From assembly GCA_030035585.1 (NCBI GenBank), contig CM057480.1, forward strand, positions 7,929,001 through 7,993,000: 64,000 nucleotides of DNA. The letters run 5' to 3'. A program made the translations under genes and the position numbers. Shown piece after piece: positions 1-11,189 of this stretch. The stretch's first letter is position 1; each line of letters opens with the position of its first letter. The notes beneath the pieces are model-generated. The model was given only the letters and a program-made list of their open reading frames with translations. It was not told the origin of the DNA and ran no database searches. This DNA is from Dugong dugon. Lineage: Eukaryota; Chordata; Mammalia; Sirenia; Dugongidae.

Positions 1-180
1 GACTGTAATATTTATGGAAGCAGACTGCCACATCTTTCTCCCTCTGAGTGGCTGGTGACTTTGATATCAATCTTCTGGTCGAGGAGTTTCTCAGCGCAGG
101 GACTCCGGGTCCAAAGGATACACTATTCTCCTTTCAGGTAGCAGCTGAGTGCACTAGCCACTGTGCCACCAGGGCCCCCT
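1..180 (-). mobile_element. AfroSINE, antisense, cut by window edge, with an internal foreign patch
   Basis: Positions 1-58 read as the middle of an antisense AfroSINE (the gactgtaat and agcagactgccacatc blocks). Positions 134-180 read as its antisense tRNA-like head, ending in ccaccagggcccc. Between them, about 64-133 matches the interior of the lineage MaLR LTRs seen elsewhere in the window, read antisense. The expected SINE segment of about 18 bases is absent there, so the patch replaces SINE sequence. The SINE tail lies outside the window. Confidence 0.75.
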
Positions 181-1205
181 CCAATCCAGCTATCTCCTCT
201 GTTTTCACAGAACATTTTCATATCTTTAATTAAACCTCTTTTCACTCCTCTCTCTTTGTTTTGTATCTCTTTCTGCTAGACCAGCAGCCTCAAGTCTGGC
301 TTTGGAATTTCCAGGGACAGTGATTCTCAAAAAAGACAGCCTGCTTCAAGATCTGCCTGGGTTTTTTTGGAACTCTTGGACTAGACCTTTTCATCTTTAT
401 GATATCAGGCTTGATACAGTGTTAGTATTGGAAAGTAATCAATAAAAATTGATTGTGGAATTTAAGTGAAGGGTGATGCAGGTGTTCATTCGATTATTAC
501 AACTTTTCTGTATGACATTTTCAATATAAAAAGTTAGAGCAAAAAGATGTGATTGATTAAATAATCACTAATAAAAGTGGAAGTAATTGGAAAAAAAAGT
601 ATACTGTGCTTCAATACTAAGTAAAATACATAAGGAAATAAACTTTGTTAAACAAACAAATAAATGATCTGATGTCCATCTTTTTATTTGGAAGAAGATA
701 CTAGAAGTGAGAACTATCAGACAGAATTCATTTAAATCAGGGAGAGATAAATGGTACCTGGAAGATCGTAGAAACGTGGAAGAGTTGGAGACTAAAAAAA
801 GCTTCTCTGCTTAGTTGTATTGTTGGAATCCACAGACCAATTATTTTCCCAAATAATTCCTCATTCCAGATTATCTTCTAAATAGAAACCTGTTTCTGCT
901 TTAATTTCCAGAAGAAACCTCCACTGTCTGTACAAATGGACACGGAGCAATAACGTGGATCAACATGAGCAGACACTTTGTAGAGCACAGCCAAGAACAG
1001 CACAGCTGTTTATACTATTCCTTTCTGAGAGGTCTCGGAGTGCCTGCCAAGCAAGCCCACAGCACGTTTCTGCAGAGTCCCTCATGCACAAGAGAGAATC
1101 ATGCTTTGTACCATGTGACCCCTACCATCTTCGCTACATCTGATTAGAGCAGAGATGGGTTCCAGGTTCAAAGATAGCCAAAGGCCAGCAGTCTTTGAGG
1201 TAGAT
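181..1205. other. Unique AT-rich sequence
   Basis: No repeat family, RNA gene or coding frame recognised. Short overlapping frames of about 60 codons at 955-1147 show no family resemblance. The stretch ends where the minisatellite begins. Confidence 0.5.
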
Positions 1206-2516
1206 GATGGCAGGCTTCTATTCTGGATGATGGCTGGCCTCTATCCTGGATGATGGCTGGCCTCTATCCTGGGTGATGGCTGTCTTCTATCCTGGGTGAT
1301 GGCTGTCCTCTATCCTGGATGATGGCTGTCTTCTATCTTGGGTGATGGCTGGCCTCTATCCTGGGTGATGGCTGTCCTCTATCCTGGATGATGGCTGTCC
1401 TCTATCCTGAGTGATGGCTGTCCTCTATCCTAGGTGATGGCTGTCCTCTATCCTAGGTGATGGCTGACCTCTATCCTGGGTGATGGCTGTCTTCTATCCT
1501 GGGTGATGGCTGGCCTCTATCTTGGGTGATGGCTGGCCTCTATCCTGGGTGATGGCTGTCCTCTATCCTGAGTGATGGCTGTCCTCTATCCTGGATGATG
1601 GCCGTCCTCTATCCTGGGTGATGGCTGGCCTCTATCCTGGGTGCTGGCTGTCCTCTATCCTAGGTGATGGCTGGCCTCTGTCCTGGGTGATGGCCGTCTT
1701 CTGTCCTCGGTGATGGCTGTCCTCTATCCTGGGTGATGGCTGTCCTCTATCCTAGGTGATGGCTGACCTCTATCCTGGGTGATGGCTGTCCTCTATCCTG
1801 GGTGATGGCTGTCCTCTATCCTAGGTGATGGCTGACCTCTATCCTGGGTGATGGCTGTCTTCTATCCTGGATGATGGCTGTCTTCTATCCTGGATGATGG
1901 CTGACCTCTATCCTAGGTGATGGCTGACCTCTATCCTGGGTGATGGCTGTCTTCTATCCTGGGTGATTGCTGGCCTCTATCTTGGGTGATGGCTGGCCTC
2001 TATCCTGGGTGCTGGCTGTCCTCTATCCTGAGTGATGGCTGTCCTCTATCCTGGATGATGGCCGTCCTCTATCCTGGGTGATGGCTGTCCTCTATCCTAG
2101 GTGATGGCTGACCTCTATCCTGGGTGATGGCTGTCCTCTATCCTGGGTGATGGCTGTCCTCTATCCTAGGTGATGGCTGACCTCTATCCTAGGTGATGGC
2201 TGACCTCTATCCTGGGTGATGGCTGTCTTCTATCCTGGATGATGGCTGACCTCTATCCTGGGTGATGGCCGTCCTCTATCCTGGGTGATGACTGTCCTCT
2301 ATCCTGGGTGATGGCTGTCCTCTATCCTGGGTGATGGCTGGCCTCTATCCTGGGTGATGGCTGTCCTCTATCTTGGATGATGGCTGTCCTCTATCCTGGG
2401 TGATGGCTGTCCTCTATCCTGGGTGATGGCTGACCTCTATCCTGGGTGATGGCTGGCCTCTGTCCTGGGTGATGGCTGTCTGCTATCCTGGGTGATGGCT
2501 GGCCTCTCTCAGGATG
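1206..2516. repeat. Minisatellite, 23-bp unit, 57 copies
   Basis: Every unit starts with a form of gatggctg at exactly 23-base steps from 1206 to 2494, with no insertion or deletion in the whole array. Units differ by substitutions at a few fixed places: unit base 9 (g, t or a), base 11 (c or t), and bases 20-22 (gg, ga, ag). A few carry gctgg or gattg at the start, or a ccg triplet. The last unit (2494-2516) decays into flanking DNA. A 23-base period is not a multiple of three, so the array is not coding. Confidence 0.97.
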
Positions 2517-3360
2517 TTGAAGTATGAGAGAGAGATAGAAGTAGGACAAGAGGAGCACATCACAGAAGCAGAGAGGTAACAAAGCGATGGGAAGATGCAG
2601 AAAATGGAGTCAGCTGGCCGTGGCTGCAGCAGTAGAAACAGAAGGAGTAGATAATTATTTGTTGAGATTCTTTGGCCTCAAGGGACAAAAACTCAACTTG
2701 AACTTGCTTAGGCAAAAAGGAGAATTTATTGGGCAATATAGCCACTGATCATGTTTCAGCTCTTTGAAATTTGAAGGACATAAATATCCAACAACACACT
2801 GTCATAAGTCATTGCTTTTAGGCTTTCAATGGATTGTGACAATTCTATTAGAATATGAGTTTTTTTTGACATTGTGGAAAATCACAGTATTTCAAATTAA
2901 ATAGCAAGTCCATTTACATTATGAAAATACAGTTCCAGATGAACTAGAAAATGATCCAAAGTCCTCATTCTTTTTCTATGCTAAGTTGAAAGGGGTGGTT
3001 ATTCTCTCCAGAACGATGGGAAACACCTGTCTAAAGCATGCCTCGTTCTTCATCCCAATCACTGAACTTGCTACTTCACACTTGCTATAGGGTTGCAGAG
3101 TGTTTAGATATTTCAATGTTTAAAAAAAAATGAAGTTCTTTGTGGACCCTTTTGGAGATGTCTGATCAGCCAATGATACACGACTCCCATTTTCTCAGGA
3201 ACGACTCCCATTCTAAAGCCAGGATGGTTATTTGGTGAGACCCTGTCCCTGACTGTGGCCGCCTGGACCAGAGCTGAATTAGATCCAAACTAGTCAATCT
3301 CGTGGGCATTTGGGGTTGAGACTGAAAGGAAAATCAGTCTCTTGACTAAATTTGCAGGTC
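2517..3360. other. Mostly unique DNA with one old repeat piece
   Basis: About 2661-2750 (the cttaggcaaaaaggagaatttattg region) resembles 24748-24830 in the same orientation, so it is probably an old interspersed repeat I cannot name. The remainder shows no recognisable element. Confidence 0.4.
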
Positions 3361-3362
3361 CT

Positions 3363-3532
3363 GAGAAGACCTAGTGGTGCAGTGGTTAACAGTGTAGCTT
3401 CTAACCAAAAGGTCTGCAGCTGGAATCCACCAACTGCTTCTTGGAAGCCCTACGGAGCAGTTCTGCTCTGTCCTGTAGGGTCACTATGACTCGGAATCAA
3501 CTCCACAGTAATGGGTTTGATTTTTTTAAAAT
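3363..3532 (+). mobile_element. AfroSINE, sense
   Basis: Starts gagaagacctagtggtgcag and runs through the tRNA-like head (gtggttaac, ctaaccaaaaggtctgcag) and the body (ctgtagggtcactatgactcgg) to a T-rich tail. The box B region (gctggaatcc) is eroded. A moderately diverged, near full-length copy of about 165 bases. Confidence 0.9.
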
Positions 3533-4550
3533 TTTATTTGAGAAGAAGACAGAGCTGGTTTACAGAGAGAGAAAACAGACGGTGCTCCCACTGAATGAAT
3601 CCTCCTACTTTTCTAATTCCTGGGCTCTTTCCTTCCGGAGGCCGTATCTTCTACCTTGAGGTCCTCAAGGCCCTTGTGACATTTCACAGCCTCATCAGAA
3701 AGTCCCCTCTTTGCGAGCCTGGATTCTTCTAACTGTATTTCTGTCGTTTGCAACTAAAGAACTTTCACTAACACACGCTTCCTTCTGCTGAGCTAAGTTA
3801 AACCAAAACCTTATTTATATCAACAAAGAACTTAATTAAGCTGAGTGGGTAACAGCATCAAGAAGAACTTGGATAATCACGAGTAGCTGATAGTAGTTGC
3901 TTTAAAGGAAAAGAGACCGTAGTGGTGACTACACATTGAGTTGCAAAGCCCCAGTCTATAGTCTGTGCACATCAAACTGCCTGTGTGAAGTGCTGATTGT
4001 TTCTATGAGACCAGAATCAGAAACAGTTATGTCCTCAGCTAATGAACAGTGTGAACAAAGGAAAGGGACCTTTTACAGCTTGTGTGGAGCAGCTAAGCAT
4101 TTAGAGGTGGAGGGAGTGCATGAGAGTGAAGTTTTCACTTCAAATGTCAGAGGATTTTGTAGTGCTTATTATTTTAGGCTACCAGACTGCCTGCTTTCAT
4201 GTATTGATACATTGGCTTTATAAAAAAAAAAAAGTTGGATCACATGTTCATAGCCATCTGCTTCTGGTGACTAAGTTGAGGGTATCGAATGCCAAGAAAG
4301 GATGTATTATCTTTTATCAACTGAGGCAAAAATAAGAATCTCAGATCAAAAATCAGAACTTGGGGGAAGAAGCATCCGGATGTCTCAAATAACTCAAGGA
4401 CTATGCGAATGGCAGACCTCTTTTGAACTCTGGAGAAGTCTAACTTTTGGGGATGAGTTTTGTCTGCTTGGAAGAAGGTAAGTTCTGTCAACGTGAATGT
4501 TACAGGACGTGACATGGTGTGCTGGCCCAGGTCCAAGTTCTCTCTCAAGC
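3533..4550. other. Unique sequence
   Basis: No repeat or gene recognised. Open frames of 70-128 codons overlap on both strands; none resembles a family, and the 128-codon minus-strand frame begins inside the neighbouring SINE. Confidence 0.45.
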
Positions 4551-4746
4551 TACCCGTTGCCGTCAGGTGATTCCAACCCATAGTGACCCCATAAGACAGA
4601 GTAGAACTGCCCCACAGGGTTTCCAAAGCTGTAACCTCTACAGAAGCAGACTGTCACATCTTTCTCCCTTGGAGAGGCTGATGGGTTCAAACCACTGACC
4701 TTTAGGTCAGCAGCTGAGTGCTTACCCACTGCATCACCACGGCTCT
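4551..4746 (-). mobile_element. AfroSINE, antisense, long form
   Basis: Reads tail to head: tacccgttgccgtcagg, catagtgaccccataag, agcagactgtcacatc, then the antisense head ggttcaaaccactgacc ending at ggctc. Contains the extra 30-40-base middle block (agctgtaacctctacagaag) present in some copies and absent from the short form. Confidence 0.92.
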
Positions 4747-5498
4747 TCCCTCTCTTATGTTACTTGAAGATAATTTCCCCTTCCCCTACATCCCTCCACT
4801 AACCAAAATAAAAATTTTAAATGAGCCTGAGTCCCCCTGAAATTTTGCCTGATTCAAGTTGTTAAATACTTCATTTAAAGGCCCCAGTTCCCCAGCACAA
4901 GGACCCAAGGAAACACTTGCAATGAAGAGAACAGGGTGCCATGATCACATTTCACATTATTGGCCAACAAGAGCAATTAGCTTTTCATAGAGACAGTCTC
5001 TCTTTATATTCATGGAACTGATTTTTCTTAGGGATGCCTTTGGAGTGTAGCACTAGAGGATTTATTCTTCACTCTTCAACTTGAACATTCGTTTAATTTC
5101 CAAGTCTGCCCTTGGCCCTTGACCTCACTTCTGAAGTGTTAAATTTAGTTCTCTGCGATTGCTGTGGACAAGATGAGTTCTAGACAACATTGGAAGAAGG
5201 TAACATTTGTCGCTGGCTCCTTTTCATCTCCACCATTAACACAATTCCCTTTCCTCTCCCCTTTCAGCCAAGCCACTCATGTTGCCTGGATAATGCATCT
5301 TAAACAGACCCTACTTTTTCTCTAGTGCCCAGAAATCCTACTTCTATATTTACCTGTAAGCAAAATCAGATACGTATTTTTCGTTAACTCAAAGACATAC
5401 TATTATTGAACATATCAGGTGCTAGCCTATGTGTTAGGCATATGGATGTAAAGGCAAATGCAGTGAGGTCCTTGTATTTAAAGTCTGGGCAATGAGGA
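4747..5498. other. Unique AT-rich sequence
   Basis: Nothing recognised beyond short pyrimidine-rich runs near 5215-5270. Confidence 0.4.
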
Positions 5499-5836
5499 GC
5501 ATTAGTGGTTCAGTGGTAGAATTCTTGTCTTCCATACAGGGGTTCCAACTTCAGTTACAGCCAACGTACCTCATGCACAGCCACCAACACCCATTCCTCA
5601 GTGGACACCTGAGTGATGCTGTGATGTTGATCAGGTTTTAATGGAGTCTCCAAACAGATGGCCTCGGATGAAAGTCTTGGTGATCTAATTCTGAAAATCT
5701 GCCCGTGAAAACACTGTGGATCACAACAGTCCAATCTACACCCGATCATGGGGGTGCACAGGACCCAGCAGTGTTTTGCTCCATTGTGCATGGGGTTGCC
5801 ATGAGTTGAAGACCTGCTTGACTGCAGCTAACAACA
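5499..5836 (+). mobile_element. RTESINE-type SINE with tRNA-Gly-like head
   Basis: Head at 5499-5570 begins gcattagtggttcagtgg and continues tagaattcttg, closely matching tRNA-Gly box A. The body carries the shared atgctgtgatgttgatcagg block. The tail (tcatgggggtgcacaggac, gttgccatgagttg, cagctaacaacagc) resembles the 3' end of the RTE LINE copies here. Well diverged. Confidence 0.88.
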
Positions 5837-6974
5837 GCATAGTGTAGGCAAGAAGACAGATACATATAAATGTACATTGATGCATAAACAAAACCAAGCA
5901 AGTCTAGTAAGTAACTATAAGGCTTAGGTAAATAACAGAAACGTGACATAATGATTAGGCTCCTAGGAAACATGAAGGAAAAGGTAGGATTGGGAGCAAG
6001 GAAAGATTAAGCTTCAGACTATTGTAATCCAGTGCATTCCAAAAAAAATGCGAGCTAGCAATGTTTTAAATCATGGGAGTCTATATTACATTATTTTAAA
6101 TGGGAAAAACAAGAAGGCACTCTCAGACACAGGAATGAGTCACAGGCCACGACCTGAGGATGACAACTGACAAATATTTGAAATTGGGTTGGCCCTGGAA
6201 GATCTGGACTATATGGTCACAGTATCCATATTTCTTAAGAGATTAGGGGATTGGATCATAACCTAAATGTAAAATGTTGGCTGTTTCTTTTTATTAAAAT
6301 AGTGTGCAATAAGATGGATATCTATTTTGAAATTAGAATCGGAGAAAACTGGAATTGAGATGAACCACACCGGCATAGTTGTTGATCTGCTCTGGCTTAG
6401 CCATTCATCCTTTGCCATATGGGGCTTCATAAAGAAAGATAGTAACATGATAGATTTCTTCAAAAGTCTATTATGAAAATAGAAAATGACATTTTTTTTT
6501 CTTCCTGGGTAGGCTTAGCCTGATCCTTCTATCTGTCAGGACATTTCTTCACATACTGTATTTATTGAAGGGCTTGATATATGCCATTGTTGGTGTTACA
6601 AGATAATGGAGGAGTGGAGAAGCCCAAAGGTCGAACAGTGAACAGTCACCTTTTTCTTCATGAGCAAAAATGGTATCAAGGGGAAGCACTCACAGAAAAA
6701 TGATACAGAATTCTCCTAAAATTTTGCTGTTTAAATGCTGTATTTTTGGAGATAAGAATTTGGTTATAATCCTTGGGTTATTGGTTTCAACTATTGTAAT
6801 AGAAAGACCAGAAATAACAGTGGCTTAAAGAAGATAGAAGTATTGGTGTAAGCAGCAGAGGGCTGGTGAGGCAGTTCCCTTGGGTCAGGATCCCAGAGTC
6901 CTTCTCTCTTGCACTGAAATTCTTTGAAGCCCCTTGTGTCTTCATCGATAAAGTGGGAGAGGTGATGCCTTATT
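5837..6974. other. Unique sequence
   Basis: No element recognised. AT-rich, no supported coding frame. Confidence 0.4.
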
Positions 6975-7255
6975 TTCTTTTTTTTAATCGTGATTTAGGT
7001 AAAAGTTTACACAGCAAATTAGTTTCTCATTAATAGTTAATACACAAATTGTTTTGTGATATTGGTTGCCAACTCCGCAATGTGTCAACACTCTCCCCTT
7101 CCCCACTCCAGGTTTCCTGTTTCTATTCGTCCAGTTTTCCTGTTGCCATTCATCCAGTTTTCCTGTCCGTTCCTGCCTTCTTGTCTTTGCTTTTGGCCTG
7201 GTGTGCCCATTTAGTCCCATATACGTGATTAAGCTATGAAGCACGTCCCTCCCAT
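6975..7255 (-). mobile_element. L1 3' end, antisense
   Basis: T-rich start (antisense poly-A) followed by gatttaggtaaaagtttac, agtttctcatta, tgtgatattggttgcc, and cctgccttcttgtctttgc. The same series occurs at 21788 and 23716 antisense and at 53490 in sense, where it ends in a poly-A tail after aataaa. I read it as the 3' untranslated end of a lineage L1. Confidence 0.7.
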
Positions 7256-8147
7256 GTGCTATTAAGGCCCTATGATGATGCCTTATTTTCCTTGTGAACG
7301 TGCTAGAAGAAAATGCATGTAGACTACCGGTTGCATTGTAGGATCCCAGTTTGTGGTCCTTACATTCATCCCTAATTATGAGACTTCAATTTGCACAGGG
7401 GTCTGTTTGAAAATAAATGTATCATAATACTGGTCTACTCTCTCTTGAACCTTGGAGCCCATCTCTCTGTCTTCTGCTGGAACTATTCCATTTTTCACTT
7501 GATGTCTTGTGCCTACTTTGAGGGATGTTGTTAATTGGAAAGCATACCCTTGCGGGGAAAAAAATAGCTGAGAGATTTCTGTGGGTGAGCCCCAGAAAGG
7601 GAGACCTCTGTGGATTTTAACCTAAGGAAGTTTTCCCCAAACTTTCTTCCTTATCATAGTCACACAAAAGAAGTAGTCTACCTTGGAACTCCAAAATACC
7701 TGAAGGGTTTCCAGGTAGTAGGCATCTCTAACCTTCCTGTATCTGAAGAAACTGCTCATCCAAAAAACCCCAGGGACAGGCAGAGCTGTGGCCCCAAGTC
7801 CACGAGGCCCAAGATTTTCCAACTCTGTGTTTCCAGATGACTGAATCATACATGTTCTAAGGTATGTTGGCAATTGTGCTTTTTATTTTAAAGGCTCTCC
7901 CTGTATCCTAGGCTTCCATTGTGCTGGGGGCCCAGCAGCATCTAACTTGGGTTAGCTGCTGGGGGATTGGGCTTATCTGGGCAAATTGGAGACTCTGGGT
8001 GTTACCAGACATATATTTGCATGAGAGGATTTGCCTGTAGGAAGGGAGCTTGTAATCTGGGAAAGGACATTCCTGTAGAATCGGCTTTTGAGCTCCATGG
8101 ACTGTGCTTACTCTAGGGAATATGTTTCTTAGTCTTATAAAGAGCTG
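7256..8147. other. Unique sequence
   Basis: No repeat or gene recognised. Overlapping frames of about 80 codons at 7610-7873 lie on both strands and lack family features. Confidence 0.4.
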
Positions 8148-8297
8148 AAGGCCAACATTTCTCAAGGTGTGGACTCTGAACTATCTGGGGAAAGTTGTTG
8201 AAAACATGGATTCCCAGGATCCACCAGACACTCTGAATCAGACTCTCCTGAGAAAGGGCCTAGGAATCTGCATCCCAGGCAATCCTCATCAGCTAAA
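8148..8297 (+). mobile_element. MER5-like hAT fragment, first of two
   Basis: Starts near caacatttctcaaggtgtgg and contains ctctgaatcagactctcctg and aatctgcatcccag, the pattern of the MER5 group of non-autonomous hAT (Charlie) elements. Directly followed by a second related copy. Confidence 0.55.
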
Positions 8298-8472
8298 ACC
8301 TTGCTACTTGAAGTGTAGTATGGGGGTCAACCTCACCTGGGAATGTGTAAGAAATATAAACTCTCAGGCTACACTCCAGAGCTACCGAATATCAGAATTT
8401 TAACAAGATCCTCAGGCGATTCTTCTGCACACGACACTTGAGGAGTATTGGCCTAATTGTTTGAGAACCATT
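8298..8472 (+). mobile_element. MER5-like hAT fragment, second of two
   Basis: Contains cacctgggaatgtgtaagaa, attttaacaagatcctcagg and the terminal gtttgagaaccattg, all typical of MER5-type elements. Same orientation as the preceding copy and adjoining it. Confidence 0.65.
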
Positions 8473-8935
8473 GAGCCCAAAGAATTCTTTTCCTTCCAGA
8501 CTTGGTGATATTGGGGGCAGGACACAACCAGTATTTGCTGAGTGTCCACGTGATGCAACGTGGCACAGAGACGCCCTCCCACAAGCATCCCAGAATGATT
8601 CCGGTGTGGTGAGGACTCTAGGGAAGGTGCTATCAGTCTGCCAGCTCCAGGGCTGGCATCTCTGGGAGCCTCTGGAGGCAGCACAGATGTCCTGATAGGT
8701 ATTGACAGCACTGATGTGGGTAGGTGCCTCAAATGGCTTCCCAGGTAGCAGACATCACAGAGGGAGGCTGGAGCAGGGGAGGATCGAACGGTAGCACCAC
8801 ATGGTAGGTAAAGACTTCTTCCAGCAAGCATGTGGGACAACCCTGCTGATTCCCAGAAGGAGCAAGGTGAGACTCGGGGGCTTTGAGGAGTGCTGACTGT
8901 CTATGCAATGTCAGTGGGGGCCAGCTCTGGTAAGT
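8473..8935. other. Unique, moderately GC-rich sequence
   Basis: Overlapping open frames on both strands (up to 142 codons, minus strand 8412-8840) show no recognisable domain, and the longest runs into the MER5-like repeat. Probably non-coding. Confidence 0.4.
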
Positions 8936-9885
8936 ACCGTATTTTTCACAAATAACACACCCACATAAATAATGTGCCCACATACATAACATGAGGAAAA
9001 GATGAAATTAAGTAAAACAGTTCTGGCATAGCACACCCATGCATATATCACTCATGTCTCGTGACGTTTCCAGAAGTAAATTTCTACCTCATTCACCCCT
9101 TCTCCCATATTGCAGGTAAATCACATTGTTCTGGTTATTTTCTTTCATCTCCTGTTTATGTGTATAAAAATAGTCCAAAAATGTTACTTTTCATCATATT
9201 TGTAAAATAGAGGTATAAACCATGGTCAAGAAGTCATGGATGGAGTTTGGTAGTCCCACAGTAATCGGAAAATAAATAATCAAAGCTGTGCATTTTTATC
9301 TATTAATTTAAGTTGACAATTACAGCCAATTTGGTCAACAGTTGAACACGAAAACCTTATCAGATGGTCTTAAATGAAACGATTAGGCCTGTTTTAAGAT
9401 GAAAACACAATTTCTTCTGGAGAATTTTATTTGTTGAATTCGGAGACTGATTAACTAAAATTATGTTTCAGTTTAAGATTTATGAAAGCACTAAAATATA
9501 AACAACATCTTGTTCTTTCAGCTTTAGGCCTAGGAGCATTTCTTACTTAACAATTTGTAGTTCTTCTTGCATTCGTGCTCCTTGGTTTCAACATGGCATC
9601 CCACTGCTCCGCTCACAAGAATGACTACGATGTTTTATCGGGAAATTACAAAAGTTAAATTTTGTATACCACTTCTAATCTACCAGTAAATACTTTTAGC
9701 TTAAATTTCAAGTAATATAAAATCAATATCTACCTTAAGTGATGTTTCCATGTGATAAGAAATAGAAATTGAAGTCAGCAACATGTAAAAAAAAATTGGC
9801 ATAGCACTTAGGAGAATAATGTGTGGCAGGGGGAGGTTTGAAGTTGGCAAAACGTACAACACCGTGTTATTTGTGTAAGAAGGAC
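8936..9885. mobile_element. Candidate old DNA transposon with weak inverted ends
   Basis: Left end reads accgtatttttcacaaataa. An exact inverted 12-mer, cacaaataacac at 8947-8958 and gtgttatttgtg at 9864-9875, brackets about 930 AT-rich bases. Inside the left end a motif of the form aataa-cacaccca-cata recurs about three times, with changes that look like CpG decay. No open frame of note. The boundaries and class are uncertain. Confidence 0.4.
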
Positions 9886-9965
9886 AGTGAGGCCCAAAGA
9901 AAACAGGTCACATTATAGTTTGTACACCAAATAGATGCAATTAGAAGAAGTGTGGATGTGTCCCA

Positions 9966-10165
9966 GGTCCCTGGGTGGCGCAAGTAGTCTGTACTTGACT
10001 ATAACCTAGCGGTTGACAGTTCGAACCCTCCCAGTGGGACTGCCTGGCCATCTGCTTCTGTGAAGATTATAGCCAAGAAAACCCGATGGAGCCGTTCTAC
10101 TCTGTGACACATGGGATCTCTATGAGTCAGAATTGATTCCATGGCGATAGGTGTTTTTAAAAATA
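9966..10165 (+). mobile_element. AfroSINE, sense, long form
   Basis: Begins ggtccctgggtggcgcaag, which keeps the original tRNA-Asn-like acceptor and box A better than most copies, followed by the box B region agttcgaacc and the long-form body (ccatctgcttctgtgaag, ctctatgagtcagaattg). Ends in a T/A-rich tail. Confidence 0.9.
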
Positions 10166-10172
10166 TGTGTCC

Positions 10173-10566
10173 AAGTGGTTCTCAACAGGAGGAAATTTTG
10201 CCCCTCCAGGGCATTTTGCAACGTCTGGAGACATTGGAGGGAGCCCTGATGACGCAGTGGTTAAGTGCTCAGCTGCTAACCGAAAGGTTGGCGGTTCAAA
10301 TTCACCAGTTGCTCCGTGGGAGAAAGATATGACAGTTTGCTTCTGTAAAGATTTTGAAACCCTACGGGTCAGTTCTACCCTGTCCTATAGGGTTGCTATG
10401 AGTCGGAATTGACTTGAAGGCAATGAGTTGGGTGTTCCGTTGGAGACTGGCATCTAGTGGGTAGAGACCAGGGATATTGACAAACGTCTTACAGTGCACA
10501 GGGCAGCTCCCAGAATAAAGGGTTATCCAGGTCAAAATGCTATAGGGCTAAAGTTAAGAAACCCTG
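10173..10566 (+). mobile_element. MER20 (hAT-Charlie), split by an AfroSINE
   Basis: The left part has agtggttctcaacagg, tttgcccctccagg and aacgtctggagacattgg. The right part (from 10440) has ctggcatctagtgggtagag, tacagtgcacagggcagc, gggttatccagg and the terminal gaaaccctgg. Together these are a near full-length MER20, interrupted by the SINE at 10240-10439. MER20 copies are known to serve as regulatory elements in endometrium; nothing here shows that this one does. Confidence 0.85.
10240..10439 (+). mobile_element. AfroSINE, sense, inserted in MER20
   Basis: Full-length: gagccctgatgacgcagtgg head, box B ggcggttcaaattc, body tatagggttgctatgagtcg and tail caatgagttggg. Flanked by a 6-base duplication ttggag (10234-10239 and 10440-10445) taken from MER20 sequence, which fixes the order: MER20 first, SINE later. 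Confidence 0.92.
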
Positions 10567-11189
10567 GATTGTATCCCAAAGATGGACATACAGAAGCAGT
10601 ATTCTCTATCCACCTTATAACCGTCACTGGTGGTGTTTATTGATTTACCATGGAAGATTGAGCTAGCAATGTAAGCACCTTTCTGGCTGGCAACTGAGTT
10701 GACTAGATCATCATTTCAGATTGACTATTTGTTCTAGTGTCTTTGCAGATACTGAAGTTAAACCAATCAATCTCTAATACCTAGGAGAGTCTTCTGGGCA
10801 CTGTATTTGTCCTGTTTCCTCATTTTCCTGGTCTTTCTCTTCAGCATTATAAGTTCTCTGAGATAACACCAATTCCTGCCGAGCTCTGAGCACTGTGTTA
10901 TCAGGGGAAACCACTCGGAATACTTCAGCTTTATCACGCACTCTGTCTCCAGGCTGTAGTAGTGGAGGAAATGATTATCCATCATATCCTTGTACCCAGT
11001 ACTTGCTCTTCATAGATGATCAGTTTTGGGCTTAAAAAACAAATTACATTTTTGGAATAACCAGTTATTAGTTTTTTATTTCTGTTAACAGTGGGCCACC
11101 ATGAGGACTCATGGAATAAAGGAAAGGCATGATTCCAGGAAGTCAAATTTTTGGATAGGAGAAAGAATACACTTTTTTAGGGAGGGCTA
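10567..11189. other. Unique sequence
   Basis: No repeat family or gene recognised. Confidence 0.4.

Noticed and set aside
1206-2516. CRISPR-like array
   Set aside because: Units are continuous with no spacers, in a mammalian genome; it is a minisatellite.
2391-2582. 63-codon minus-strand frame with repeated SHHPG-like peptides
   Set aside because: It reads across the 23-bp minisatellite, whose period would change frame at every unit.
5499-5570. tRNA-Gly gene
   Set aside because: It is the head of an RTESINE; body and LINE-like tail follow directly, as in six other copies.
8412-8840. 142-codon minus-strand open frame
   Set aside because: No family features, and it runs into a MER5-like repeat.
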